Positions 15,779-24,668 of a stretch of DNA of 64,000 bases are shown in pieces. A program made the translations under genes and the position numbers. Source of the DNA: Spirulina subsalsa PCC 9445 (GTDB taxonomy: Bacteria > Cyanobacteriota > Cyanobacteriia > Cyanobacteriales > Spirulinaceae); the NCBI RefSeq assembly GCF_000314005.1, contig NZ_JH980292.1:3942121-4006120 (forward strand). The letters run 5' to 3'. Numbering within the stretch: position 1 is the stretch's first letter; every line of letters begins with the position of its first letter. The notes beneath the pieces are model-generated. The model searched no databases. It saw only the letters and a program-made list of their open reading frames with translations, and was not told the DNA's origin.

Positions 15779-16480
15779 ATGAAACGAATTTTACTCGTTG
15801 ATGATGATAAAACCCTGCGCGATGTTCTCCAAGAGTATCTGGAAAAGGAAGGATACCAAGTGGATGGGGTAAATTCTGGGGCGGAGGGATTAGTGGCTTT
15901 TGAGAAGAATCCCCCGGATTTAATTGTCTCGGATGTGATGATGCCCGATATGAATGGGTTGGATTTTTGCCGCACGCTACGGGGTACGCCTTCGGGGCAG
16001 TTAGTGCCTTTTATCTTTTTGTCGGGGATGGGTGAATTAGAAGATCGGGTGAAAGGCCACGAAATGGGGGCTGATGATTATGTGACGAAACCCTTTCAAA
16101 TGCGGGAGTTATTGGCTAAGATTGAATCCCAGTTGGAGCGATCGCGCCGGATTCACAGCGAAATTGTCCGCATGATGCAGCAGTTAACCGCCCATCAAGT
16201 CTCGGAGTCTAGTAATGGTCATGGCTCCCAAGCGGAACACCTCCCCCCAGAACCCCTACCCCTCACCCCAGCAGAGGAACGGGTATTCTGGGAGGTCATC
16301 CAAGGCTATACAAACAAGCAAATTAGCGATCGCCTGTTTATCTCCCCCCGCACGGTACAAAGTCATCTCAGCAACATTCTAGGCAAGTTACAACTCGACA
16401 ATCGCGCCCAATTAGTCCGTTTTGCCTATGAGCAAGGCTACCGCACCCCCCAAGGGGAACAAGTGGAGGGGCATGGGTAA
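15779..16480 (+). CDS. NarL/FixJ-type response regulator
   Basis: A 233-residue two-domain regulator. The receiver domain (1-122) has Asp8/Asp9 in VDDDK, the phospho-acceptor Asp52 in IVSDVMMPDMNG and the conserved Lys in YVTKPF. A linker of about 45 residues follows. The LuxR-type helix-turn-helix is at about 165-225 (LTPAEERVFWEVIQGYTNKQISDRLFISPRTVQSHLSNILGKL). It binds DNA when phosphorylated by an unknown sensor kinase. It may be an Rre1 (Ycf29)-like regulator, but I could not confirm this. No kinase gene is adjacent. Confidence 0.9.
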   Translation: MKRILLVDDDKTLRDVLQEYLEKEGYQVDGVNSGAEGLVAFEKNPPDLIVSDVMMPDMNGLDFCRTLRGTPSGQLVPFIFLSGMGELEDRVKGHEMGADDYVTKPFQMRELLAKIESQLERSRRIHSEIVRMMQQLTAHQVSESSNGHGSQAEHLPPEPLPLTPAEERVFWEVIQGYTNKQISDRLFISPRTVQSHLSNILGKLQLDNRAQLVRFAYEQGYRTPQGEQVEGHG

Positions 16481-16536
16481 GAGAACAGGGAATAGGGAGC
16501 AGGGGAGCAGGGGAGAGGGGGAGTTGATAATTATTA

Positions 16537-16641
16537 ACTATTCCCGACTCCCGACTCCCGACTCCCGATTCCCGACTCCCGACTCCCGATTCCCGATTCC
16601 CGACACCCGATTCCCGACACCCGGACTTATTTAGCAAGCCC
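16537..16641. repeat. Heptamer tract (GACTCCC/GATTCCC)n plus a miniature-element end
   Basis: About eleven heptamers on the minus-strand sense GGGAGTC/GGGAATC. It is followed at 16622-16641 by GGACTTATTTAGCAAGCCC, which is the left terminus of the miniature element in reverse orientation. The other terminus is missing. Confidence 0.8.
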
Positions 16642-16652
16642 CCGTTAGCTCT

Positions 16653-17120
16653 TTATCCCCCCATGCAACCTCTTCCTTGTCCCCACCCTCTTCCTCGTCC
16701 TCCCCGATGTGCTGGGGAGTTTCCCCGTGCTGCACAGCGTTGAAAAGCCCGTAGATGATTATTTTGGGATGCCCATTGCAAGTTCAAAAAAACTCGTTGT
16801 ACATCAGGATAGTCACGGGTTGAATCCAGCAAGCGCTCATACATTTCCCCATTGGCAATTTCTGCTTGAACTCCGGCTTCACAAGCTTCTTGAATCGAGG
16901 CCGGAATCTCAACTCGTTGCTCCCAATCATCTTGGGGAACCGGAATTTCATATTTAGAAAATAAAGACAAAAGGGCTTGAATGTGTCGTCCTTCTGACTC
17001 AACAATATTGATAAAGGGGCGGATTGCGCCAAATTTGTTGATAATGAGGCGATAGGTTGCCCGTGCTTTATATTCGTCCTCAATTGCTTCTATTAAAGCC
17101 TGTTTCAGATTTTCCAACAT
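16653..17120 (-). CDS. Ferritin-like diiron protein (DUF2202-type)
   Basis: A 155-residue protein starting MLENLKQALIEAIEDEYKARATY. A four-helix pattern with carboxylate/His ligands is visible: EDEYKARATY in helix 1, ESEGRHIQAL in helix 2, EIANGEMYERLL in helix 3 and ASQNNHLRAF in helix 4, as in ferritin-like diiron proteins. The C-terminal tail is Gly/Arg-rich (GGRGRGWGQGRGCMGG) and may be repeat-derived. The long upstream extension of the frame is rejected because it lacks family features. A role in iron or peroxide handling is only inferred. It begins 53 bp downstream of the DnaJ-TPR gene. Confidence 0.78.
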   Translation of the reverse strand: MLENLKQALIEAIEDEYKARATYRLIINKFGAIRPFINIVESEGRHIQALLSLFSKYEIPVPQDDWEQRVEIPASIQEACEAGVQAEIANGEMYERLLDSTRDYPDVQRVFLNLQWASQNNHLRAFQRCAARGNSPAHRGGRGRGWGQGRGCMGG

Positions 17121-17173
17121 GGCTATCCTCACTAGATATTTTCTCAAATTTCCTCTTCCCGATCCCCCACATC

Positions 17174-18472
17174 CTACCCCCCACCCATCAAAGACAGAAA
17201 GGCCGTTAAAGATAACCAACCACTGGCAAAAAGGAGGAGGGGAACACACCAGACGGCCACTTGTTCCGGGAGATGAGAGATTTGGTGGTTGGCGGTGTAG
17301 AGGTTAAAGACCACAATAACAGCGCTGAGGAGGGTTAACAAACTCATCATTGTCGGGCCCAGGAGGGTGGAAAAACCGCTACAGAGGGCGAGAAAACCGA
17401 CGGGGAGGGTGGTTGTACCTGCGAGGAGGAAATCCCCTCCCCAATGGCCTTGGCTGGGGAAAATGAGCCGGAGGAGAGCGCTAAGGAGGACTAAACTGGT
17501 GAAGGGGATGAGTCCAATAAAGATTAACTGTGGCCAGGAAAGACGACTGAGGGTATTTTGCCACCCGATGAAGACTCCAAGGAGAAAGGCAAGGTGGGCG
17601 ATCGCACCATAAATCAAACCCATGACTAGGGCGGCGGTAGGATGGAGATGGGGGAAGACTTCACCCAATCCCCCTTTTGGTTGTAAAAACAGACGGAAAA
17701 ACACCCGCCAGAGGTTTAGACAAAATTGGCGCAAACGATCCCAATGGAGGAGGAGGGGTTTAAGTTGTCGTCGGGTGTCATTGGCGAGACGATACCCGCT
17801 ATAATCCCCTTGTTCTTGGAAATAGAGGGCAGCCTGTCGCAAGTCCTCGGCGGCGTGGGAGTCCATGCCTAAGTCATGGTAGGCTACCCCTCGATGGTAG
17901 TAGGCGGCGGCATAGTCAGGGGTGAGTGCGATCGCCTGATTGTAGGCTTCGAGGGCGGATTGAGTATAGCCTAACCGATAGCGCGATCGCCCTAAATAAA
18001 AATAAATCTCCTCACACCCCTCCTCAAACTGCAACACCTGACGGCAATTTTCCAGCACCTTTTGATCTTGACCTAGCTTGTAATACAACTCCCCCCGTTT
18101 TAGGTAAGCTTCCACAAAACTAGGATTGAGTTTAATCGCCTCGCTATAACAATCAATGGCGGCTGAATAATTCTGTTGAAAAGCTTTTTCTATCCCCTGA
18201 ATATATAAATCTCGATAGGTTTGGGTGGCTTGAGAGGGACTATTTTCCGGCTTGTGGAGTCCCAACTTTTGGTCATACAAACTACGCTGCACCGGATCCG
18301 ATAAGACCTGATAGGCCTCGGAAATCTCCTGAAACTTATGCTGTGCCTCCTGTTGCGGGTTAACATCTGGATGATATTGTCGCGCTAACTGTCGAAACGA
18401 GGCTCTAATCTCATCAAGACTAGCATCCGGCGGAATATTCAGGATTTGGTAGTAGGTGCGCGAGTTAGACAT
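17174..18472 (-). CDS. DnaJ-domain protein with TPRs and C-terminal membrane region
   Basis: A 432-residue protein. The J domain (residues 5-68) has the Hsp70-stimulating HPD motif in YHPDVNP. TPR units run from about 87 to 230 (for example AIDCYSEAIKLNPSFVEAYLKRGELYYKLGQ). The C-terminal half contains about five hydrophobic helices between 275 and 430. It is probably a membrane-anchored co-chaperone that recruits DnaK; a client is not known. The architecture is common among cyanobacteria. The start ATG at 18472 is immediately downstream of a long heptamer tract, so its promoter region is repeat DNA. Confidence 0.88.
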   Translation of the reverse strand: MSNSRTYYQILNIPPDASLDEIRASFRQLARQYHPDVNPQQEAQHKFQEISEAYQVLSDPVQRSLYDQKLGLHKPENSPSQATQTYRDLYIQGIEKAFQQNYSAAIDCYSEAIKLNPSFVEAYLKRGELYYKLGQDQKVLENCRQVLQFEEGCEEIYFYLGRSRYRLGYTQSALEAYNQAIALTPDYAAAYYHRGVAYHDLGMDSHAAEDLRQAALYFQEQGDYSGYRLANDTRRQLKPLLLHWDRLRQFCLNLWRVFFRLFLQPKGGLGEVFPHLHPTAALVMGLIYGAIAHLAFLLGVFIGWQNTLSRLSWPQLIFIGLIPFTSLVLLSALLRLIFPSQGHWGGDFLLAGTTTLPVGFLALCSGFSTLLGPTMMSLLTLLSAVIVVFNLYTANHQISHLPEQVAVWCVPLLLFASGWLSLTAFLSLMGGG

Positions 18473-18504
18473 AACGGGGAACAGGGAACAGGGAACAGGG
18501 AATG

Positions 18505-18643
18505 GGGAATCGGGAGTCGGGAGTCGGGAGTCGGGAGTCGGGAGTCGGGAGTCGGGAGTCGGGAGTCGGGAATCGGGAATGGGGAGTCGGGAATCGGGAG
18601 TCGGGAGTCGGGAGTCGGGAGTCGGGAGTCGGGAGTCGGGAGA
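18505..18643. repeat. Long heptamer tract (GGGAGTC)n
   Basis: About 19 tandem heptamers, mostly GGGAGTC with interspersed GGGAATC and GGGAATG. It is flanked by 7- and 8-mer families GGGAACA and CCCCTGCT. The tract occupies the gap between the transglutaminase-like stop and the DnaJ-TPR start. Confidence 0.92.
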
Positions 18644-18721
18644 TTGCCTCTCCCCTGCCCCCCTGCCCCCCTGCTCCCTTGCTCCCCTCCCCTGCTCCCC
18701 CTCTCCCCTGTTCCCCGTTCC

Positions 18722-20431
18722 CTATTCCCTATTTCCCGGAGATAACTCCTCCAGAATGGTAAAACAGACATGATTAATAGCTAACTCTCCAATGGCGGCC
18801 TGTTCCTTGGGGATGGGTAAACCATCTTTACTATAAATCTTTTCAAAGGGAACGCCCTTGGCCATTTCGGCGTGATACCAGGCTAACCCCATAAAAAAGC
18901 GAGTCGGGTAAGGCCCCCCCTCATGAATATCATCGGGATTGGATTCCATCGGCAACCAACCAAATCCCGGTAGATAAAACTCCATCCACACATGGTTAAA
19001 GTCCGGTTCAAGGGGGACAAAACGCTCTAGGGGTTTGGCCGGGCATTTATAACGGCCTACGGTGCGGCAAGCAATGCCATTTAACCGCGACAGTGCCAAT
19101 AAAACCCCTAAATATTCCCCACAAGACCCTACCCCTCTCGCTAAGGCCACATCAGGAGTGTCAATGTGGGGTTTAATGCCATAGGTTAGCCGATCATAAA
19201 CATAGTTGCGAATATTGTACATTTTGCGTAACAGGTTGGTTTCTTCCGCGACCGCATCCCGAGCCGCCCGTTGGATATTTTCCTTATCCATCGCTAAATT
19301 GTCATTGTCAATTAAATAACGGGCTTCATATTCGGGGGGCAATTCTGGCACATCTTCCCCGTCGGTGGGGTCGAATTGATACTTAATCCCCCACACTTCT
19401 AGAGTCGCTTTCCAGCCGAAAATATAACGCTGGTCGGAGGTGAGATGGTCAAACTTAAAGACGGCAATCCGTTGACCGTCTACGTGCCGTTCCTCAAAGG
19501 GTAAACCCACAGGTTCAATTTTGCGCAGTTTTTGCCGAGGGGTTTCGGCGGGGAGGGCGATTCGCCATTCTATCTCTTGGATGTCGATGGGGTCGAGGGG
19601 GGAGAGTTCTTCCACATAGGACATCTCGACTAAATAACCATTAGAAAGGGCGTAATGGTCGCCTTGTTGGTAGTGAAAGTAAAGGGGATGGATGAAGGTG
19701 CGATCGCGATATTGTAACTCGTGGTTGGGTTGGGCGTTGGGATTATCCCGCAAATAGGGTTCATTGTGGGAATAAGCTACATAGAGCGTTTCCTGCTGGG
19801 TTTCTGGGTCTTGATAAAAGGCCAATCCTGTGGGATTCTCAAAGGGCGTTAAAACACTAAAGTTCACCTCTCCTGTCGCTCGGTCCAAACAATAGACCGT
19901 TTGTTCCAAGTCATCACAGAGCCAAAGTTCCTCCCCCCGCACGGTAATATTTTCAATGCCAATCCCCGGGGCATAGAAACGGGTAATTTCCCGGCGAGTT
20001 TCCCGGCTATAAATCAAGATATAGCCCGATTTCTGACAGGTCAGATAAATGGTTGACCCTAAAACCCCAATCCCATCGGCCGGATAGTACAAACTAATGA
20101 AAAGATGGGGGGTTAATTTTTCCTCGTTCGTGCTGTGTTCCGTAGGAAGGGAACAAAAATACACATCTTCATTTCTAGTAAACCAGAGGGTATCTCCCGC
20201 GATCGCCAATCCCGTCGCCCCGACAAAATCTTGCCAACAGTGAGAATTGAGGATGCGAGTGTTGTTCGTGTAGGGATCCACTTCTAATAAATAGCCACTG
20301 GTGGCATCGAGAGCGTACAAGCTGTTGCCCCGAAAGGCAATCCCGTAGATTGTCGCGGCAGCAATGGGGCGAATCGTCCGACCATTTAAGGCTTGTTGAG
20401 TTACAAAAGAAGTAGATGAATCAGGAATCAT
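18722..20431 (-). CDS. Transglutaminase-like protein with N-terminal beta-propeller
   Basis: A 569-residue protein without a signal peptide. Residues about 20-230 form blade-like repeats (GIAFRGNSLYALDATSGYLLEVD, GLAIAGDTLWFTRNEDVYF and others), suggesting a propeller. The C-terminal transglutaminase-like core has GVGSCGEYLGVLLALSRLNGIACR with the candidate nucleophile Cys, then FNHVWMEFYLPGFGWLPMES with the candidate His and a following Asp. Such domains act as cysteine peptidases or acyltransferases; the substrate is unknown. The last residues (SPGNRE) run into repeat DNA, so the C-terminus may have been altered by repeat insertion. Confidence 0.82.
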   Translation of the reverse strand: MIPDSSTSFVTQQALNGRTIRPIAAATIYGIAFRGNSLYALDATSGYLLEVDPYTNNTRILNSHCWQDFVGATGLAIAGDTLWFTRNEDVYFCSLPTEHSTNEEKLTPHLFISLYYPADGIGVLGSTIYLTCQKSGYILIYSRETRREITRFYAPGIGIENITVRGEELWLCDDLEQTVYCLDRATGEVNFSVLTPFENPTGLAFYQDPETQQETLYVAYSHNEPYLRDNPNAQPNHELQYRDRTFIHPLYFHYQQGDHYALSNGYLVEMSYVEELSPLDPIDIQEIEWRIALPAETPRQKLRKIEPVGLPFEERHVDGQRIAVFKFDHLTSDQRYIFGWKATLEVWGIKYQFDPTDGEDVPELPPEYEARYLIDNDNLAMDKENIQRAARDAVAEETNLLRKMYNIRNYVYDRLTYGIKPHIDTPDVALARGVGSCGEYLGVLLALSRLNGIACRTVGRYKCPAKPLERFVPLEPDFNHVWMEFYLPGFGWLPMESNPDDIHEGGPYPTRFFMGLAWYHAEMAKGVPFEKIYSKDGLPIPKEQAAIGELAINHVCFTILEELSPGNRE

Positions 20432-20780
20432 GCTCTGTCTTGGTGAAGATAAAAATGGGAAGACCGTAGTTTTCTTGCTTTCGATCTTGCCCTAAGTCCT
20501 CTAACTTAGCAAAATCCTAATTCAGACAATGCTCGATCTGAACTTTTGATCCTTCGTTCCCACTAAGAACTTTCGTTCTCTAGAAGCAATCATCAAAACC
20601 GCACATCTCAGGGTGATGTTCAAGCATCTTTTAATGGTTAATCCTGATGGCGCTAAGGCAGAAGGCGTTTAGATTAGACATAGCGGCGGGCAATCGGATT
20701 TTTTCCCTTGGCTTTTGACCTTCAGCTTTAACCTCTAAACCGTTTCCACTGTTCTCCTGATCTAACACGAGAGTATCATT
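20432..20780. other. Intergenic region between divergent genes
   Basis: About 350 bp with no convincing ORF or repeat. It presumably holds promoters for the transglutaminase-like gene (left) and the DUF928 gene (right). Confidence 0.5.
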
Positions 20781-21533
20781 ATGCAATTCTCATCTCCCCT
20801 GATTAAAACCTTAGCCCTTTTGAGTGGAACTTTTGTTCTGTCTGTCTCTTCGAGTTTGGTTTTGGCGCAATCGTTGATTTGGCAAGGGGCGAACTATCAA
20901 CCCCCTTCAGGTATTGGCTCCCCTGGCCGCACGGAACCCGGAGGGACGAGGGGTTGTAATGTGAAACCGGAGTTAACCCCTTTAGTCCCCACTGTCCCTT
21001 CTGCTGCTCAAGAGGAAGCCATCCGCTTTGGGGTGACAACTCAGGCTAAACCGACGGTCTTAGTCCATGTGGCGAGTTTGGATAATAGTCTATGTCCTTT
21101 AGGGATGATGGAACTGGAAGTCACCAATAAACAAGGGGAAGTCGTCCTGATTCAGGAAATTACGCCCCCCACTGGATCCGGTATTCTCCCCGTGGTTTTA
21201 GATACGGGAGAAAAGCCGTTAGTGGAAGGAACAGACTATCAATGGACGGTTTATATCTACGACCGCAATAATGAGTTTTTGGGGGCAACAGGGGCCTGGA
21301 TTCGCAAAGTTCCAGTCGATCAAAATCTGCGCAGGGCTTTAAATAATTCATCTCTCCATGAGCAAGCGCGGGGCTTGGCGGCGGCTGGGATTTGGTATGA
21401 TGCGATCGCCTCCCTCGCCCAACTCTATCAACAATCCCCCTCCCCCGAAGTCCAAACCGATTGGCAAACCCTCTTAAAAGCGGTTCAACTGGACAAACTC
21501 GCTCAAGAGAAAGTCTTTCAACAGGGCAGTTAA
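20781..21533 (+). CDS. DUF928 domain-containing exported protein
   Basis: A 250-residue protein with a Sec signal peptide (MQFSSPLIKTLALLSGTFVL, cleavage likely after LVLAQ at about residue 30). The mature part has the DUF928 pattern: GSPGRTEPGGTRGC early, FGVTTQAKPTVLVHV, and a late helical segment with HEQARGLAAAGIWYDAIASLAQL. The family is common in filamentous cyanobacteria and of unknown function, sometimes beside CHAT or TPR proteins. It is followed by a strong terminator. Confidence 0.88.
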   Translation: MQFSSPLIKTLALLSGTFVLSVSSSLVLAQSLIWQGANYQPPSGIGSPGRTEPGGTRGCNVKPELTPLVPTVPSAAQEEAIRFGVTTQAKPTVLVHVASLDNSLCPLGMMELEVTNKQGEVVLIQEITPPTGSGILPVVLDTGEKPLVEGTDYQWTVYIYDRNNEFLGATGAWIRKVPVDQNLRRALNNSSLHEQARGLAAAGIWYDAIASLAQLYQQSPSPEVQTDWQTLLKAVQLDKLAQEKVFQQGS

Positions 21534-21581
21534 TCCTGATCAGGATCAATCAGCTTGAATCCTTGACAAATAATCATGATT

Positions 21582-21623
21582 GTGTATAAAGACCTGAACC
21601 CTTTGGCTCAGGTTTTTATACAC
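21582..21623 (+). terminator. Rho-independent terminator after the DUF928 gene
   Basis: GTGTATAAA-g-ACCTGA pairs with TCAGGT-t-TTTATACAC in a 16-bp stem with one G-T pair. The stem's 3' arm contains TTTTTAT. Confidence 0.8.
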
Positions 21624-21641
21624 ATTGACAGTCATTGATGC

Positions 21642-21880
21642 GTGAACTACCCCACCCTGCCGAGGCGCGAGGATGGGGCTTCCTGATTCAATGGGAAGTG
21701 CTTTCTATACCGAAATATAGCGAGTCTTATCTTCCCTCCCCAGGCAGAAGTCCTAGTTCCTAAGACCCAAATTTTCTCTTGCAACACAGCCCTTTTTAGC
21801 TTGGTTTTCGCTTTGGGAGTTAGTGGTCAAGTCCATCGGGTCCCTGCAAGGGAGGGGAATTCCGCAACATTTTTGTTAAA
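21642..21880 (+). mobile_element. Miniature IS605-like end element, copy 1 (239 bp)
   Basis: It runs from GTGAACTACCCCACCCTGCC to CCGCAACATTTTTGTTAAA and is almost identical to 57189-57485, except that 58 bp present in the second copy are missing. The GTGAACTACCCC... plus palindromic CCTCGCGCC/GGCGCGAGG-type start resembles the termini of IS200/IS605 elements. No ORF is inside. Confidence 0.65.
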
Positions 21881-21916
21881 TTCAGGATTAACCTTGTTCA
21901 TTGACCCCGATAATCT

Positions 21917-23230
21917 GTGAAAAAATCTGACTCCCCCTTAAACGGCATTTGGCTGTTTATGATTCTCGCCTCCACCTGTGTGGCTGCCCTCAATGGCACC
22001 ATGTCGGAACTCAGCGAGGCCGTCTTTGAATCCGCCGCCAATGCCGTTACCTTGGCCATTGGTTTAATCGGTGCCCTTGCCCTGTGGTTGGGCATTATCC
22101 GGGTGATTGAAGTAGCCGGACTGATGGAAGTGATTGCCCGTCTCATTCGTCCCCTGATGTTGCGCCTTTTCCCAGAAGTCCCCCCCGACCATCCGGCCAT
22201 GTCCGCCATGATTTTAAACATGGCCGCCAATGCGTTAGGGTTAGGCAATGCCGCCACTCCCATTGGTTTAAAGGCCATGACGGAACTGAATCGCCTCAAC
22301 CCGGAACCGGGAACCGCCACTAATGCCATGTGTCTGTTTTTGGCGATTAACACCTCTTCCGTCACGATTTTACCCATTAGTGCGATCGCCGTGCGAGCCT
22401 CCGCCGGAGCCAGCAACCCCGGCTCTATTGTCCTCCCCTCCCTCATCGCCACGATTTGTTCTACCACCGTCGCCATTATTGCCGCCAAACTCCTCGCCCA
22501 ACGCAACCGCGAAGACATCCCCCCCACCCCCCCACCTGAATCAGAACCCAATCCCACCCCAGACCCCCAACTTGACCCCACCCCCCCTCAACCCCTCAAT
22601 CCCCCCGGTTTCGTGGGACGGTTTATCTTTGGCGGCCTAATCGTCCTTTTCTTCCTCGCCATCATCTACCGCCTCACCGTCGAAGGCACCCCTGGCCTCA
22701 CCACGACCCAGTTTATGGAAGGTATCTCCAACTGGTTATTACCCATAATTATCTGTAGCCTATTGCTCCTAGGGTACTTCCGAGGGGTTAAAGTCTATGA
22801 AGCCGTCACCGAAGGGGCAAAAGAAGGCTTTAACATTGCCGTGACCATTATCCCCTTCCTCGTCGCCATTTTCGTGGCCATTGGGATGTTTCGCTCCAGT
22901 GGTGCCCTCGACCTGATGACTACCCTCCTTTCCCCTGTCACCAACTTAATCACCCTACCCGCCGAAGCCCTCCCGATGGCCTTAATTCGGCCCCTGTCTG
23001 GTGGGGGAGCCTTTGGCTTAATGTCGGAAATCGTCAACAATGACCCGGATAGTTTCCTGTCCTATCTCGTCTCCACCATGCAAGGTTCCACCGAAACCAC
23101 CTTTTACGTCATGGCCGTATATTTCGGCAGTGTGGGAGTCATGCGCACTCGTCACACCCTCCCCGCCGCCTTATTAGCCGATTTAACGGGAATTTTAGCC
23201 TCCTTGCTCATTTGTCGCTTAACGTTTTAG
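21917..23230 (+). CDS. SpmA-SpmB-like fused membrane protein (nucleoside recognition/Gate domains)
   Basis: A 437-residue integral membrane protein starting at a GTG (MKKSDSPLNGIWLF). The N-terminal half contains AALNGTMSELSEAVFESAANAV and MILNMAANALGLGNAATPIGLKAM, and the C-terminal half IPFLVAIFVAIGMFRSSGALD and PLSGGGAFGLMSE. These match the two Gate domains found separately in Bacillus SpmA and SpmB, here fused by a Pro-rich linker (PPTPPPESEPNPTPDPQ). The transport substrate is unknown. No weak-start alternative looks better. The gene starts 37 bp after the repeat element, so its promoter may lie within that element. Confidence 0.85.
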   Translation: MKKSDSPLNGIWLFMILASTCVAALNGTMSELSEAVFESAANAVTLAIGLIGALALWLGIIRVIEVAGLMEVIARLIRPLMLRLFPEVPPDHPAMSAMILNMAANALGLGNAATPIGLKAMTELNRLNPEPGTATNAMCLFLAINTSSVTILPISAIAVRASAGASNPGSIVLPSLIATICSTTVAIIAAKLLAQRNREDIPPTPPPESEPNPTPDPQLDPTPPQPLNPPGFVGRFIFGGLIVLFFLAIIYRLTVEGTPGLTTTQFMEGISNWLLPIIICSLLLLGYFRGVKVYEAVTEGAKEGFNIAVTIIPFLVAIFVAIGMFRSSGALDLMTTLLSPVTNLITLPAEALPMALIRPLSGGGAFGLMSEIVNNDPDSFLSYLVSTMQGSTETTFYVMAVYFGSVGVMRTRHTLPAALLADLTGILASLLICRLTF

Positions 23231-23340
23231 GAATTGAGCGGTTCGGCGTTGTATCATCTACTACCTCTCACTCCCGCGCTAACCGCGCCACTCTCTTTTT
23301 TATCGACAATCATCACCATTTCGTTAATTAGTGTTTAAAT

Positions 23341-24459
23341 ATGTCTCAACCTTGGATCTTCTCCAGCCTTAAATCCGCCTTGACCCTGAGCCTCATTGCG
23401 ACCTCTGGGCTATTTGGAGCCTGTGAAAAACTGCCGAATATCGCGATTAATGTCTCCCCCCCCTCCTCGGAAAACAACGTTCTACCAGTTGGGGAAGAAA
23501 ATCCCAATCCGGCCACCTTATCCGCCGCCGCCCCCTCTCAGAACCGAGGACAAGCCCCCTCAGCCCTCTCCTCCGCCTCCAGTCCCACAACGATTAACCA
23601 AGAGTTACAACGCCTCAAAAGTCGTCCCTGTGAAGAGCGTCCAGAACGGAATATTGGGGCGGTGTTGTACTCACTTTGTATGGATACCACTGTTGGGGGA
23701 AGAACTCGGATTTTATCGGCTTCTTCCTCTGTCCCCGGTGAAACAGGAGCAACCTATTGGTTTCGAGATGATGGGGAATTTTACGCTTTTGAACAGATTC
23801 TGCCCGAGGGAACCACGTTTTTTATTCTTTTGGATGACCAAGAAACCATTCTAGAACTGAATCCACAAGGGCAAGTGGACAGTATTCGCGATCGCAGCGA
23901 ATGGCAAGACCTTATGGAACACTCCCGCGAAGCCATCGCAATGATTCAGCAAGAATTAGGCGTGGGGGCAGTGAGGGCGGCTGGCAGTCCCCCCGTGGGA
24001 AGCTTGCTTGTAGCGGGTCAGGGCGGAGACTTTAATCACCGCACCCTCACCTTAACCGTTCCTCAGTCCGACACCTCAAGCTCTATCCGGGGTGGGGCTG
24101 CACGTTGGTATGATCTCCATTTGGCGACCATGGTCGCACTGACAGCAGACTACTACTGTAATCATCAGTCTACACGCGGGGTGTATTTTAACTATCGAGC
24201 CGATGGGGGGGATGTCTTTATGGGGCAGGTGTTTATTAGTTGCCCCGAAGCCCGGTCTATTATGGATCGTTTCGGTCGGGAAGAAGAGGCTTGGGTAACG
24301 TTAGACCGCCCAGATGTCGATGGAGACAGCATTCACTATGAAATCCCCAATTTCACGGATACCAAAGCCCGTGAGTTTCAGAGAACTATTGTCCGCCAAC
24401 TCACGCCAGACTGTATTGAGTCTGGGGGGAAACAGTTTTGTCCGGGAGATCGGTATTAG
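23341..24459 (+). CDS. Putative lipoprotein, function unknown
   Basis: A 372-residue exported protein. The signal sequence ends in a lipobox LFGAC with Cys28, so lipid attachment is likely. A Ser/Pro/Ala-rich linker (residues about 37-85) leads to a folded region with scattered cysteines (SRPCEERPERN, SLCMD, YYCNHQ, FISCPEA, PDCIES), which could form disulfides. No enzyme motif was recognised. It is followed directly by an incomplete miniature-element end. Confidence 0.7.
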   Translation: MSQPWIFSSLKSALTLSLIATSGLFGACEKLPNIAINVSPPSSENNVLPVGEENPNPATLSAAAPSQNRGQAPSALSSASSPTTINQELQRLKSRPCEERPERNIGAVLYSLCMDTTVGGRTRILSASSSVPGETGATYWFRDDGEFYAFEQILPEGTTFFILLDDQETILELNPQGQVDSIRDRSEWQDLMEHSREAIAMIQQELGVGAVRAAGSPPVGSLLVAGQGGDFNHRTLTLTVPQSDTSSSIRGGAARWYDLHLATMVALTADYYCNHQSTRGVYFNYRADGGDVFMGQVFISCPEARSIMDRFGREEEAWVTLDRPDVDGDSIHYEIPNFTDTKAREFQRTIVRQLTPDCIESGGKQFCPGDRY

Positions 24460-24461
24460 TT

Positions 24462-24530
24462 AGGGCTTGCTGAATAAGTCCGGGTGTCGGGAATCGGGAG
24501 TCGGGAATTGGGAATCGGGAGTCCGGGAAC
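24462..24530 (+). mobile_element. Miniature inverted-repeat element, left end only
   Basis: AGGGCTTGCTGAATAAGTCC starts 3 bp after the lipoprotein stop codon and runs into GGGTGTC/GGGAGTC heptamers. The matching right terminus is absent. Confidence 0.7.
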
Positions 24531-24668
24531 TCTCCCCCCTGTTCCCTGTTCCCTAAAATAAAAGAGTTTTGGCTATTCACTAGCCACTATTCCCCTGTTC
24601 CCCTGCCCCCCTGCTCCCTTGTGGAGTGGAGCGACGGCGCAACCCAAATGACAATAAGCGTTTGAGGC

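Noticed and set aside
18439-18773. Open frames on both strands rich in GNRESGVGS or PDSRLPTPD
   Set aside because: Translations of the GGGAGTC heptamer tract; open in several frames because the heptamer lacks stops. The same holds at 44596-44820, 47008-47314, 13296-13776 and 16368-16637.
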